From contig NZ_JAHKJW010000024.1 in assembly GCF_019710745.1 (NCBI RefSeq), positions 35,566-99,565 of the forward strand: DNA of 64,000 bases. The letters are read 5' to 3'. A program made the translations under genes and the position numbers. Below the pieces are notes generated by a model. It had not been told where the DNA came from, did no database searches, and was given only the letters and a program-made list of their open reading frames with translations. Shown in pieces: positions 7,976 through 16,672 of this stretch; the stretch's first letter is position 1; every line of letters begins with the position of its first letter. Source of the stretch: Streptomyces beigongshangae. GTDB taxonomy: Bacteria > Actinomycetota > Actinomycetes > Streptomycetales > Streptomycetaceae.

Positions 7976-9011
7976 CCCGCGATCGGACGCCGGGGGGTTC
8001 GGCATCCCGCACGACGTACAGCATGCTGTCGTCGGGCGGCAGCGTCAGACGGCCGTCGGCCAGCTCGACGGCGATATGCACGGCACCGTCGAGCGGGTCG
8101 CCCGCGGCCGGGACCTGCCGCGCGTACGGCAACCGGTCCGCGAGGGCGGCCCGCAGCGGTACGAGGAGGGGCTCGCCCATCCTCAACAGCCCACCGGTCA
8201 GGGCGAGCGGGACCTCCTCCGGGCACGCGCCGCCGGTCGCGCCGTCCGCCGGCGCGGGGCACACGGCGGCGGCCGTGTCGGCGATGTGCCGGGCCGCGGC
8301 GGCCAGGATGCCGGTCGCCACCGGGTCGCCGTCGTCGGCGCAGGCGGCCACCTCGGGTGCGAAGGAGGCCAGCACGGCCGGCCGGTCGGGCCGCGGATAG
8401 AGCCGTCCCGGCAGCGCGGAGGCGGATCCGAACACCGCGTCGACGCGTGCGAGGAGCGCGGCCGAGCCGTCGGGCCGCCCGTCGTGGCGGCGCAGCGCCG
8501 CGTCGAGGCCCGCCCGGCCGATCCACGCCCCGCTGCCGCTGTCGCCCAGCAGATGGCCCCAGCCGTCCGCCCGGCGCCACACGCGCAGGTCCGTGCCGAT
8601 CGCGATCATCCCGGTGCCGGCCGCGACGACCGCGCCCGCCCGCTGCCCGAGCGCCCCGGTGTACGCCGTGACGGCGTCGGCGACCAGGGCCAGCCGCCGC
8701 ACTCCCAGCTCACGGGCCAGCGCCGGGGGCAGCTCGGCGCGCAGGTCGTCGCCCAGGGTGGTGAGACCGGCGGCTCCGACGGTGACGGCCCGCAGCGTGC
8801 TCACCCCGGCGTCGGCCATCAACCGCCGCGCCGTCGGTACCAGTTGTGCCAGCAGGTGCCCGGCGTCGATGCCGCGCGGTCCGGTGCGCACCGGCTCCCC
8901 GGACACCGGCGGCGCCGTGGCCCGGCCCCCGTCGGCCACCAGGACGATCCGCAGCCCCGACCCGCCGGAGTCCACCCCCAGCACCCCCGGCCGGCCGCCG
9001 GGGCCGGTCAC
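7962..9011 (-). CDS. BadF/BcrA-type ATPase, N-acetylglucosamine-kinase-like
   Basis: A 349-residue ASKHA-fold protein. The phosphate-1 loop VLGVDSGGSGLRIVL (residues ~10-24), GTGMIAIGTD near 137 and GDSGSGAWIGRAGLDAAL near 160 match the N-acetylglucosamine kinase/BadF group, which uses ATP to phosphorylate amino sugars. It is predicted to be cytosolic, in cell-wall or chitin sugar recycling. The GTG start overlaps the uracil-DNA glycosylase stop as GTGA, so the two genes are translationally coupled although functionally unrelated. The C-terminal codons lie in a 14-bp repeat array. Confidence 0.83.
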   Translation of the reverse strand: MTGPGGRPGVLGVDSGGSGLRIVLVADGGRATAPPVSGEPVRTGPRGIDAGHLLAQLVPTARRLMADAGVSTLRAVTVGAAGLTTLGDDLRAELPPALARELGVRRLALVADAVTAYTGALGQRAGAVVAAGTGMIAIGTDLRVWRRADGWGHLLGDSGSGAWIGRAGLDAALRRHDGRPDGSAALLARVDAVFGSASALPGRLYPRPDRPAVLASFAPEVAACADDGDPVATGILAAAARHIADTAAAVCPAPADGATGGACPEEVPLALTGGLLRMGEPLLVPLRAALADRLPYARQVPAAGDPLDGAVHIAVELADGRLTLPPDDSMLYVVRDAEPPGVRSRDRPL

Positions 9012-9685
9012 GGCAGCCGCCAGTCCACGGGGTCACTTCCCTGCCGGACCAGCAGCTCGTTGGCCCGGCTGAAGGGCCGCGAGCCGAAGAAGCCGCGGTC
9101 CGCCGACATGGGCGAAGGGTGCGCCGACTCCACCGAGGGCAGGTCGCCCAGCAGCGGCCGGGCATTGCGGGCGTCACGTCCCCACAGGATCGACACCAGC
9201 GGCTTCCCGCGCGCGGCCAGGGCCCGGATCGCCTGCTCGGTGACCTCTTCCCAGCCCTTGCCGCGGTGGGCGGCCGGCCGGCGCGGAGCCGTGGTGAGCG
9301 CCCTGTTGAGCAGCAGTACGCCCTGCCGGGTCCACGGGGTCAGATCCCCGTCGGACGGCGGGGGCAGACCGAGGTCGGTGCTCAGCTCCCGGTAGATGTT
9401 CAGGAGGCTGCCCGGCAGCGGCCGCACCTCGGGCGCGACCGAGAACGACAGCCCCACCGCGTGCCCCGGTGTCGGATAGGGGTCCTGGCCGACGATCAGG
9501 ACTCGGACGTCGTCGAAGGGCTGCTGGAAGGCGCGGAGCACGTTCGGGCCCGCCGGGAGGTAGGTGCGTCCCGCGGCGATCTCCGCGCGCAGGAAGTCCC
9601 CCATCCCGGCGATCCGCCCGGCCACCGGTTCGAGGGCCCTGGCCCAGCCGGGTTCGACGATCTCATGCAAGGGTCGTGGTGCCAC
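9008..9685 (-). CDS. ung: Uracil-DNA glycosylase
   Basis: A 225-residue family 1 UDG that removes uracil from DNA to begin base-excision repair. Diagnostic motifs are complete: GQDPYPTPGHAVGLSFS near residue 66 with the catalytic Asp, LLLNRALTT in the middle with the uracil-contacting Asn, and HPSPMSADRGFFGSRPFSRAN near 190 with the catalytic His and minor-groove loop. The start is GTG 9685 behind AGGGTGA. It is translationally coupled to the downstream kinase-like gene by a 4-bp GTGA overlap. Confidence 0.97.
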   Translation of the reverse strand: MAPRPLHEIVEPGWARALEPVAGRIAGMGDFLRAEIAAGRTYLPAGPNVLRAFQQPFDDVRVLIVGQDPYPTPGHAVGLSFSVAPEVRPLPGSLLNIYRELSTDLGLPPPSDGDLTPWTRQGVLLLNRALTTAPRRPAAHRGKGWEEVTEQAIRALAARGKPLVSILWGRDARNARPLLGDLPSVESAHPSPMSADRGFFGSRPFSRANELLVRQGSDPVDWRLP

Positions 9686-9808
9686 GGCGTCACCCTACTG
9701 CCGCGGAAGGGCTGTTGATCAACTCGACGCCGCCGTACGGCCCGCGGTGGTATGTGCCCCGTCCTCGGGGGGCGTTGACCCCGGGGCGGGCACGGCGGCC
9801 GGCGGCGC

Positions 9809-10894
9809 TCAACCGATCACCGCGGCCCGTACGCAGAGCACGTCCGGCAGATGGGACGCGAGCTGCTGCCAGCTGTCGCCGTCGTCGGCCGACGCGAACA
9901 CCTCGCCGTTGCGGTTGCCGAAGTAGACGCCCGCCGGGTCGGCGCCGTCCGTGCACATGGCGTCGCGCAGCACCGTGCCGTAGTGGTCCTCCTGCGGCAG
10001 CCCCGCCGAGAGCGGCTCCCAGCTCCCGCCCGCGTCCGCCGTACGGAACACGCGGCACCGGCGGTCCGCCGGGACCCGGTCCGAGTCGGCGTTGATCGGG
10101 AACACATAGGCGGTGCCGCCGCGGCGGGGATGGGCGACGGCGGCGAAGCCGAACGTGGACGGCAGGCCCTCGCCGATGTCCGTCCAGTGCGTCCCCGCGT
10201 CGTCGCTGCGGTACACACCCCAGTGGTTCTGCAGATAGAGACGGTCCGGTGCCGCCGCGTCCCGCGCGACCTTGTGGACGCACTGGCCGAACTCGGGGTC
10301 CGGGTCGGGCAGGAAGACCGCCGAGATCCCGGAGTTGGACGGCTCCCAGCTCTCCCCGCCGTCGCGCGTGCGGAAGACGCCCGCCGTGGAGACCGCGACC
10401 GTCACCGCTCCCGGGTCGCGGGCGTCGGTCAGGATCGTGTGCAGGCCCTCACCGCCGCCGCCCGGTACCCACCGCGAGCGCGTGGGGTGCTCCCAGAGGG
10501 GACGGACCAGCTCGAAGGACTCGCCGCGGTCCGCCGAGCGGTACAGCGCCGCGGGCTCCGTGCCCGCGTACACCACGTCCGGCTCGGCCTCCGACGGGTG
10601 CAGCTGCCACACCCGCTCCAGTGAGGCACCCGTGTCCTGCGGGAACCTGACGGCGGGCCTGGCCGGCTCGGTCCAGGTGCGCCCCAGGTCGTCGGAGTGG
10701 AACACCGAGGGCCCCCAGTGGGCGCTGTCGCCGCCGACGAGCAGCCGCGGCACTTCGGTACGGGTGTCGATCGCGATCGAACAGACCGCCTGCGCGTTGA
10801 AGCAGGGGCTCTCGTCGAACTCCCAGGTCCCGCCGCGCCGCCGTGCGACGAACAGTCCCTTGCGCGTGCCCACCGTGAGCAGTACTTCGGTCAT
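9809..10894 (-). CDS. BNR-repeat exo-alpha-sialidase/photosystem-stability-factor-like protein
   Basis: A 361-residue beta-propeller with no signal peptide. Asp-box (BNR) elements are repeated, for example SDDLGRTWTEPA, SADRGESFELV, TRDGGESWEPS, SDDAGTHWTDI and TADAGGSWEPLS, all of the S-x-D-x-G-x-x-W type. Asp-box propellers include sialidases, but cytosolic actinobacterial members usually lack the sialidase arginine triad, and the true role is unknown. Start ATG 10894 follows GGAGGTGGTCGGC; the longer upstream reading is not supported. It is divergent from the NmrA-like gene, with about 230 bp between them. Confidence 0.72.
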   Translation of the reverse strand: MTEVLLTVGTRKGLFVARRRGGTWEFDESPCFNAQAVCSIAIDTRTEVPRLLVGGDSAHWGPSVFHSDDLGRTWTEPARPAVRFPQDTGASLERVWQLHPSEAEPDVVYAGTEPAALYRSADRGESFELVRPLWEHPTRSRWVPGGGGEGLHTILTDARDPGAVTVAVSTAGVFRTRDGGESWEPSNSGISAVFLPDPDPEFGQCVHKVARDAAAPDRLYLQNHWGVYRSDDAGTHWTDIGEGLPSTFGFAAVAHPRRGGTAYVFPINADSDRVPADRRCRVFRTADAGGSWEPLSAGLPQEDHYGTVLRDAMCTDGADPAGVYFGNRNGEVFASADDGDSWQQLASHLPDVLCVRAAVIG

Positions 10895-11124
10895 GCCGAC
10901 CACCTCCGGACGTCGTTGTCTCAAGTGCCGGTCAGTCTGCACCCCGGCACTGACAGTCACCCTCGGACGGAATGTCGCCGCAGGTGAGGGCACGGGACGG
11001 AGAAGGCTGTCACAAGTACGGACCCTGTGCGGTCCACAGGGCGAGCGGATCCGATCCCCTCGCGCACGTCCCTCGTGCACGTCTCTCGCGCACAACCCTC
11101 GTACACAACCGGAAAGGTCGCCCC

Positions 11125-11871
11125 ATGAAGATCGTAGTGATCGGTGGTACCGGACTCATCGGGTCGAAGCTGGTGGACAGGCTCCGGGCGGACGGCCACG
11201 AGGCCCTCCCGGCCTCCCCGGGCACGGGCGTCGACAGCGTCACGGGCAAGGGCCTCGACGACGCGCTGAAGGGCGCCTCCGTCGTCGTCGACGTCTCCAA
11301 CTCGCCCTCCTTCGAGGACGGCGCGGTACTGGAGTTCTTCCGCACGTCCACGGGCAACCTCCTCACGGCCGGGGCCGCGGCGGGCGTGGGGCACCACGTC
11401 GCCCTGTCGGTCGTCGGCAGCGAGCGGCTGCCCGACTCGGGCTACCTGCGCGCCAAAGCCGTCCAGGAAGAGCTGATCAGGAAGTCCGGGATCCCGTATT
11501 CCATCGTGCGCGCCACGCAGTTCTTCGAGTTCGCGAAGGGCATCGCGGCCGGTGCCACCCGGGGCGGGACCGTGCGGCTGCCCTCCTCGCTCCTCCGGCC
11601 CCTCGCCTCCGACGACGTGGTGGAGGCGGTCGGCCGGGTCGCCGTGGCGGCCCCGCTGAACGCCGTCACCGAGGTGGCGGGCCCCGAGGAGCTGCGCCTC
11701 GACGAGTTCGTCCGCACGGGCCTGGCGGCGGAGAAGGACCCGCGGGAGGTGGTCACCGACGAGTCGGTCGGCTACTTCGGGGCGCACGTCCGGGGGCGCG
11801 AACTCCTCCCCGGTCCCGGCGCCCACCTGGCCGGAACCCGCTTCACCGAGTGGCTCGACCGCCGGAAGTAG
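11125..11871 (+). CDS. NmrA-like NAD(P)-binding SDR family protein
   Basis: A 248-residue atypical short-chain dehydrogenase. The Rossmann loop is VIGGTGLIGSKL (residues 5-16). YLRAKAVQEEL near 114 holds the Tyr-x-x-x-Lys pair, and YSIVRATQFFEFAKGI is typical of NmrA/YwnB-like proteins. Such proteins reduce quinones or act as redox sensors; the specific substrate is unknown. Start ATG 11125 follows GGAAAGG. It is monocistronic and closed by a strong hairpin at 11880-11913. Confidence 0.85.
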   Translation: MKIVVIGGTGLIGSKLVDRLRADGHEALPASPGTGVDSVTGKGLDDALKGASVVVDVSNSPSFEDGAVLEFFRTSTGNLLTAGAAAGVGHHVALSVVGSERLPDSGYLRAKAVQEELIRKSGIPYSIVRATQFFEFAKGIAAGATRGGTVRLPSSLLRPLASDDVVEAVGRVAVAAPLNAVTEVAGPEELRLDEFVRTGLAAEKDPREVVTDESVGYFGAHVRGRELLPGPGAHLAGTRFTEWLDRRK

Positions 11872-11879
11872 AGCGCGCC

Positions 11880-11913
11880 CGCGGCGGACCCCACCGGAGC
11901 GGGGTCCGCCGCG
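11880..11913. terminator. Bidirectional hairpin
   Basis: A 13-bp perfect stem (CGCGGCGGACCCC and GGGGTCCGCCGCG) with an 8-nt loop sits between the convergent NmrA-like and flavin oxidoreductase genes. Confidence 0.88.
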
Positions 11914-11924
11914 GACGGGTCCCG

Positions 11925-13004
11925 TCAGACCGAGCGGTGGTACTGGTCCGGCACGTGCACGGCCGCCCCGAGCTCGCGGGCCGCGTGCCGGGCCCACGAG
12001 GGGTTGCGCAGCAGTTCCCGGCCGAGCAGCACGGCGTCCGCCTCACCGTTGGCGAGTATCTTCTCGGCCTGCCCGACATCGGTGATGAGGCCGACGGCGG
12101 CGACCGCCATGGACGTCTCGTCCTTGACCCGCGCGGCGAAGGGGACCTGGTAGCCGGGCCCGGTGGGGATGCGTACCCCGGCCGCGTTGCCGCCCGTGGA
12201 CACGTCGAGCAGGTCGACGCCGTGGGCGGTCAGCCCGGCGGCGAAGCGGACCGTGTCGTCGGCGGTCCAGCCGTTCTCCTCCAGCCAGTCGGTGGCCGAG
12301 ATGCGGAAGAAGAGCGGCTTGTCGTCGGGCCACACCTCGCGCACGGCGTCGACCACTTCGAGGGCGAAGCGCACACGGTTCTCGTACGAGCCGCCGTACG
12401 CGTCGGTGCGCCGGTTGGAGTGCGGGGAGAGGAACTCGCCGATCAGGTAACCGTGCGCGCCGTGGATCTCGGCGATCTCGAACCCGGCGTCCAGGGCCCG
12501 CCGCGCGGCGTCGGCGAACTGGCCGACGACCTCCCGGATCCCCTCCACCGTCAGCTCGGTCGGCACGGGGTGGTTCTCGTCGAAGGCGAGCGGGCTCGGT
12601 CCGAGCGGCTGCCAGCCGTGGGCGTCGGGCCCGACGGGCGCGCCGCCCTTCCAGGGACGCTCGGTCGAGGCCTTGCGGCCGGCGTGCGCGAGCTGGATGG
12701 CGGGGACCGTGCCCTGGGACGCCAGGAAGCGCGTGATCCGCCGGAACGCCTCGACCTGGGTGTCGTTCCAGATGCCCAGGTCGTACGGCGAGATCCGGCC
12801 CTCGGGGCTGACCGCGGTGGCCTCGACGATGATCAGGCCGGTGCCGCCGGCGGCACGCGCGGCGTAGTGCGCGAAGTGCCAGTCGTCGGGGGCGCCCGCC
12901 GAGGGCCCGTCCGGCGCGGCCGAGTACTGGCACATCGGCGGCATCCAGACCCGGTTCGGGACGGTCAGCTCGCGCAGGGTGTAGGGCTCGAAGAGCGCGC
13001 TCAC
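11925..13004 (-). CDS. NADH:flavin oxidoreductase, Old Yellow Enzyme YqjM type
   Basis: A 359-residue FMN-dependent ene-reductase of the thermophilic-like/YqjM class, which reduces activated C=C bonds with NAD(P)H. Seen motifs are MPPMCQYSA with the flavin-modulating Cys (about residue 25), HYAARAAGGTGLIIVEATAVSPEGR, QLAHAGRKAS, and IHGAHGYLIGEFLSPHSNRR followed by DAYGGSYENR. The start is GTG 13004 with GGAG eight bases upstream. It is divergent from an ArsR-like repressor across a promoter region full of CTCGTAC repeats, so it is probably derepressed by an electrophile or other ligand of that protein. Confidence 0.93.
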   Translation of the reverse strand: MSALFEPYTLRELTVPNRVWMPPMCQYSAAPDGPSAGAPDDWHFAHYAARAAGGTGLIIVEATAVSPEGRISPYDLGIWNDTQVEAFRRITRFLASQGTVPAIQLAHAGRKASTERPWKGGAPVGPDAHGWQPLGPSPLAFDENHPVPTELTVEGIREVVGQFADAARRALDAGFEIAEIHGAHGYLIGEFLSPHSNRRTDAYGGSYENRVRFALEVVDAVREVWPDDKPLFFRISATDWLEENGWTADDTVRFAAGLTAHGVDLLDVSTGGNAAGVRIPTGPGYQVPFAARVKDETSMAVAAVGLITDVGQAEKILANGEADAVLLGRELLRNPSWARHAARELGAAVHVPDQYHRSV

Positions 13005-13040
13005 GGCGGACTCCAATCGTGGGGCGGGGCCGGTTGACAA

Positions 13041-13110
13041 CTCGTACGATAGACATCGTAGTACGGGAGATGTCAAACTACGAGAGTCCTCGTACAATCT
13101 CTCGTACGAT
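13041..13110. promoter_or_regulatory. Divergent promoter with repeated CTCGTACRAT motif
   Basis: CTCGTACGAT occurs at 13041-13050 and 13101-13110, CTCGTACAAT at 13089-13098, and an inverted relative (ACTACGAGAG) at 13078-13087. TTGACA lies at 13034-13039 on the plus strand, and TTGACA on the minus strand at 13076-13071. These repeats are the likely binding sites of the adjacent ArsR-type protein, overlapping both promoters. Confidence 0.65.
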
Positions 13111-13155
13111 GAGGGCCTCCGGAGGGACCTCCGGACCCGACGGACTGGAGTCGCC

Positions 13156-13515
13156 GTGACCACCGCCGCCCCGACCGGCAGCAGCCGCGACCTGCCGCAC
13201 CCCCACCGCGGGGAGATCCGGCTGGAAGCCGTGCTGCACGCACTCTCCGACCCGCTGCGGCTGCAGGTGGTGCGTGAGCTCGCCGCCGACGGCGGCGAGC
13301 TCTCCTGCTCCCACTTCGACCTGCCCGTCACCAAGTCCACGACCACGCACCACTTCCGGGTGCTGCGCGAGGCCGGGGTGATCCGGCAGATCTACCGGGG
13401 CACCGCCAAGATGAACGGACTGCGGCGGGACGATCTCGACGACCTGTTCCCCGGCCTTCTCGACAGCGTGCTCGCGGCGGCGGCGCGGCAGGCCGCCCGG
13501 CTCGGGAACCGCTGA
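13156..13515 (+). CDS. ArsR-type winged-helix transcriptional regulator
   Basis: A 119-residue repressor. The winged helix runs from EAVLHALSDPLRLQVVRELA to TTTHHFRVLREAGVIRQIYRG, with the recognition helix around KSTTTHHFRVL. One cysteine (SCSHFD, residue ~53) is present but no clear metal-binding pair, so it is probably not a metal sensor. Sensing an electrophile through that cysteine is possible. The GTG start at 13156 follows GGAGTCGCC. It is divergent from the YqjM-type reductase, which is its expected target. Confidence 0.85.
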   Translation: MTTAAPTGSSRDLPHPHRGEIRLEAVLHALSDPLRLQVVRELAADGGELSCSHFDLPVTKSTTTHHFRVLREAGVIRQIYRGTAKMNGLRRDDLDDLFPGLLDSVLAAAARQAARLGNR

Positions 13516-13575
13516 CCGCCTTCGGCGGGAAGCGGGGGCGGAGGAAGCGGGGGAGCCGGGGGAGCCGAGGAGCCC

Positions 13576-14949
13576 TCAGGCGGTGCCCTGCCCCCTGGCC
13601 GCCCGCATCAGTGACTGCCAGTCGGGAAGTTTGACCACGCCCCTGCCGAGCGAGGCGCCCAGTTCCGCCTCCGCCCGTTCGATGGCCTGCCAGCCCGACC
13701 AGTCGACCGGGTGCAGTCCCTGGGCGCGCAGGGCGGCGAGCGGGTCCGGTGGCACCTCGCGCCGTGCGAGGGCGGGGGCGTCCGCCAGGAGCGAGGCCAC
13801 CGTCTCCTTCGCGCAGGGGCGGTTGGTGCCGATGACGCCCGTGGGACCGCGCTTGATCCAGCCGGCCACGTACTCGCCGGACGCGACCGAGCCGTCCCGC
13901 AGGACACGGCCCGCGAGGTGCGGGACGGTGCCCCGGTCCGCGTCGAACGGCAGGCCCTCCAGGGGCACCCCCCGGTAGCCGACCGAGCGCAGCACCAGCT
14001 GGGCCTCGATGTCCTCGTACCGTCCCGTGCCCGTCACGCCCCCGCGGCCGTCGGGGAGCGTCCGCTCGAAGCGGACCGCGCCCACACGGTCCCCTCCCGC
14101 GTCCGGGAGCAGCTCGACCGGCCGCAGGAAGAAGCGGAGCCGGATCCGCCGGGAGCCCGCGGCCTGCGGCCGCTCGGCCCACCCGCGCAGCACCTCGACG
14201 TTGCGCCGCTGCACGCCGGGCAGGGCGGACGGATCCGCGTACGCGGGATCGAGCGCCAGCTCCGCCGGGTCCACGACGACCCCGGTGTCGGGCAGGCCGC
14301 CCAGTTCCCGCAGCTCCTTGGTGGTGAAGCGGGCCTGCGAGGGGCCGCGCCGCCCCACCATCCGGATCTCCCGCACCCGGCTGCCGGCCAGCGCGGCGAG
14401 GGCCGCCTGGGGAATGTCGGTCGGACTCAGTTCCGCGGCGCCGCGGGCCAGTATCCGGGTCACGTCCACCGCCACGTTCCCCACGCCGATGACGACCGCC
14501 GCCCGCGCGCCGGCCACGAAACCGCCCGTCGCGAAACCGTCGGGCACGGTGTCAGGGTGCGCGCTGTACCAGGACACGAAGTCGGTCGCCGACCAGCTGC
14601 CCGGCAGGTCCTCCCCGGGCACTCCGAGGTGCCGGTCGGTGGCGGCGCCCACGCAGTACACGACCGCGTGGTACAGCTCCCTCAGCCGGGCGGCCGGCAG
14701 CCCGTCCGGGCCGACCCGGACCCCGCCGAGGAACCGCACCCGCTCGTGCTCCAGGACCGTGCGCAGCGTGCCCTGCAACGACTTGATCTTCTTGTGGTCG
14801 GGTGCCACGCCGTAGCGCACCAGTCCGTACGGGCACGGCAGCCGGTCCAGGACGTCCACCCTGACTCCCGGCACCTGCTCCTGCTGGACGAGGCCCTGGG
14901 CGGCGTACACCCCACTCGGCCCCGAGCCGACGACGGCGACCTGCAGCAC
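13576..14949 (-). CDS. FAD-dependent ferredoxin-NADP+ reductase (FprA-like)
   Basis: A 457-residue flavoprotein of the adrenodoxin-reductase/FprA type, moving electrons between NADPH and ferredoxin for P450s or other partners. The FAD loop VAVVGSGPSGVYAAQGL is at the N-terminus, PYGLVRYGVAPDH follows near residue 45, and the NADP loop VIGVGNVAVDVTRIL lies near 160. The C-terminal GWIKRGPTGVIGTNRPCAKETV is also family-typical. Start GTG 14949 is preceded by GGAAGGGG. No ferredoxin or P450 gene lies beside it. Confidence 0.9.
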   Translation of the reverse strand: MLQVAVVGSGPSGVYAAQGLVQQEQVPGVRVDVLDRLPCPYGLVRYGVAPDHKKIKSLQGTLRTVLEHERVRFLGGVRVGPDGLPAARLRELYHAVVYCVGAATDRHLGVPGEDLPGSWSATDFVSWYSAHPDTVPDGFATGGFVAGARAAVVIGVGNVAVDVTRILARGAAELSPTDIPQAALAALAGSRVREIRMVGRRGPSQARFTTKELRELGGLPDTGVVVDPAELALDPAYADPSALPGVQRRNVEVLRGWAERPQAAGSRRIRLRFFLRPVELLPDAGGDRVGAVRFERTLPDGRGGVTGTGRYEDIEAQLVLRSVGYRGVPLEGLPFDADRGTVPHLAGRVLRDGSVASGEYVAGWIKRGPTGVIGTNRPCAKETVASLLADAPALARREVPPDPLAALRAQGLHPVDWSGWQAIERAEAELGASLGRGVVKLPDWQSLMRAARGQGTA

Positions 14950-15147
14950 GGTACGACCCCTTCCCCGTGGCGAACGGCGAACGAGGAGTTCACTGGTGTC
15001 TCCCAGCATCGCACCGCACCGCGCGCCGGGGGAGGGGCGGGACGGTGTGCCGCGGGCGGAGCGGAGCGCTGCGCCGACGGTGTGCCGCGTGTGCCGCACG
15101 CGCGTGCCGGTTCACCACTGGTGTGATCGCGCGGTTACGTTGCGTCT

Positions 15148-15675
15148 GTGCTGGAAACATCCTTTCTTAATCTTTCCGATCGTGATGAGCCGGACGGGGC
15201 GGTGTCCGTACGGCGCGCCTGGGAAGTACGGGAGAACGACACCGCCACGACGTGGTGCGACGTCCGGCTGAGCTTCGGCGACGGCGCCGGGGTGGACCTG
15301 CTCGCGGCGGTGTGCGAGGGGTGCGTCTCCGTCGAGGACGTACGTGCCCGGCCCGCGCTCTCGCTCGACGACCTGGCGGTGCTCTCCGACTGGATCGAGG
15401 GGCCGCTGCTGGAGGCGTGCGGGGGTGCGGCCGCGGCGCCGGGCACCCAGGACGGCGCCGGGGGCTCCGAGAAGCGGCACGCGCGCCCGGCCCGGCCGCG
15501 CGGCGTCGAGAGCCGTCGCCTCGTCGCCGGGGAGTACCTGGCGGCCCAGCGGGCGGGCCGGGATCCGGTGCTCGCGGTGATGTCCGCGACGGGGCACGGG
15601 CGGCGCCGCGCGCTCAGGCTGATCGCGGGGGCGCGGGACGCGGGACTCCTCACGCCGCGCCACGTGCGCCGCTGA
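15148..15675 (+). CDS. DUF6214-like protein
   Basis: A 175-residue protein. The N-terminal half (WEVRENDTATTWCDVRLSFGDGAGVDLLAAVCEGCVSVEDVRA, then LSLDDLAVLSDWIEGPL) resembles what I recall as streptomycete DUF6214. The C-terminal part is basic and helical and could bind nucleic acid (RRLVAGEYLAAQRAGRDPVLAVM). No enzyme motif or signal peptide is seen. The GTG at 15148 has no strong ribosome site, so leaderless translation is possible. It is a single gene, divergent from the ferredoxin reductase. Confidence 0.6.
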   Translation: MLETSFLNLSDRDEPDGAVSVRRAWEVRENDTATTWCDVRLSFGDGAGVDLLAAVCEGCVSVEDVRARPALSLDDLAVLSDWIEGPLLEACGGAAAAPGTQDGAGGSEKRHARPARPRGVESRRLVAGEYLAAQRAGRDPVLAVMSATGHGRRRALRLIAGARDAGLLTPRHVRR

Positions 15676-15736
15676 CCCGCTCACCGCCGACCCGCTCGCC
15701 GGGGCCCACCGGTGCCCGCCGGGGCAGTTGCGTTTC

Positions 15737-15793
15737 GGGTGCGGGTGCGGGTGCGGGTGCGCGGGGCCGGCCGCGCGGTTCCCCGCGCCCCTT
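15737..15793. repeat. Hexamer array plus dispersed intergenic repeat
   Basis: GGGTGC is repeated four times at 15737-15760. It is followed by a 22-bp block at 15772-15793 that recurs with one mismatch at 48853-48874 (core GTTCCCCGCGCCCCTT). I recall this core as a common dispersed intergenic element of Streptomyces genomes; within the window the recurrence is directly visible. Confidence 0.75.
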
Positions 15794-15822
15794 CGGGACG
15801 GGTCCCGGGGACGGGTCCTCCG

Positions 15823-16479
15823 TCACATCTCGCGCATCCGGCTGATCTCCGTCGTCTGCTGGGCTATCACGTCGTCGGCCATCTCGCCTATCTGGATGTT
15901 GTTGCCCTGCGACAGGACATCCGTGGCCATGGTGATCGCCCCGTTGTGGTGCGTGATCATCAGCTTCAGGAAGAGCTCGTCGAACGCCTTGCCCCTCGCC
16001 GCGCGCAACGTCTTCAGCTGCGGCCCGGTCGCCATGCCCGGCATCACGTCGTGGTGGTGCTTCCCGCTCTTCCCGCTCTGCCTGTCGCCGCCGTTGTTCT
16101 TGAGCCATGCCTCCATCGCCTCGATCTCCGGGCCCTGCGAGGCCGAGATCCGCTCGGCGAGCCGCTTGACCCGCGCCGAAGACGCCTGCTTCGGGGCGAG
16201 TTCGGTCATCTCGACGGCCTGGGTGTGGTGCTCGATCATCATCCGGGCGTAGTCGAAGTCGGCGGAGTTGGGCCTGTCGTCGTCGGAGCGCTGCTCCGCG
16301 GCCTCCTCGGCCGAGAGCGTCTCGGCGGCCTCGCCCGGTTTGCCCGGGGCGATCACCGAAGGGCCCGTGCCGGACGCGGACTTCGTGTCGTCGTCCGACC
16401 CCGTGCAGCCGCCGAGCGCGAGGGCGACGGCCGTCACGGACACCGTGACCAGACGGCGGGACGTACGGCGAGCGAGCAC
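15823..16479 (-). CDS. DUF305 lipoprotein
   Basis: A 218-residue exported lipoprotein. The signal peptide ends in the lipobox LGGC at about residue 25. DUF305 repeats follow: DFDYARMMIEHHTQAVEM and FDELFLKLMITHHNGAITMA, each with an HH pair in a ferritin-like helical bundle. Between them lie GKHHHDVMPGM residues rich in His and Met, which suggests metal binding. The start is GTG 16479 with AGGAGGT directly upstream. It is divergent from the LVIVD-repeat gene, an arrangement I recall as recurrent in streptomycetes. Function is unknown. Confidence 0.9.
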   Translation of the reverse strand: MLARRTSRRLVTVSVTAVALALGGCTGSDDDTKSASGTGPSVIAPGKPGEAAETLSAEEAAEQRSDDDRPNSADFDYARMMIEHHTQAVEMTELAPKQASSARVKRLAERISASQGPEIEAMEAWLKNNGGDRQSGKSGKHHHDVMPGMATGPQLKTLRAARGKAFDELFLKLMITHHNGAITMATDVLSQGNNIQIGEMADDVIAQQTTEISRMREM

Positions 16480-16637
16480 AGTGACCTCCTGTGGCACCTG
16501 AATTGGCAGACATCTTGTGAGTGTTGATGACCGTCCTAGCACGCTTCCGGACGCCATTGATCAAAAACATTCATTACGAATACGTTGCCGCCTGTTGATC
16601 TGTGCATGCTGAAGACGATACTGCGGAGGTACCTGAA

Positions 16638-16655
16638 CCGTTCGACTTCGAACGG
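16638..16655 (+). promoter_or_regulatory. Palindrome in 5' leader of LVIVD gene
   Basis: CCGTTCGA-CT-TCGAACGG has 8-bp perfect arms and ends 17 bp before the LVIVD start. It could be an operator or a leader hairpin close to the ribosome site GGGAGG. Confidence 0.55.
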
Positions 16656-16672
16656 CGACAAGGGAGGACGCA

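Noticed and set aside
10272..13037. 921-residue plus-strand frame spanning several genes
   Set aside because: It crosses well-supported genes on both strands and shows no domain; GC-rich shadow.
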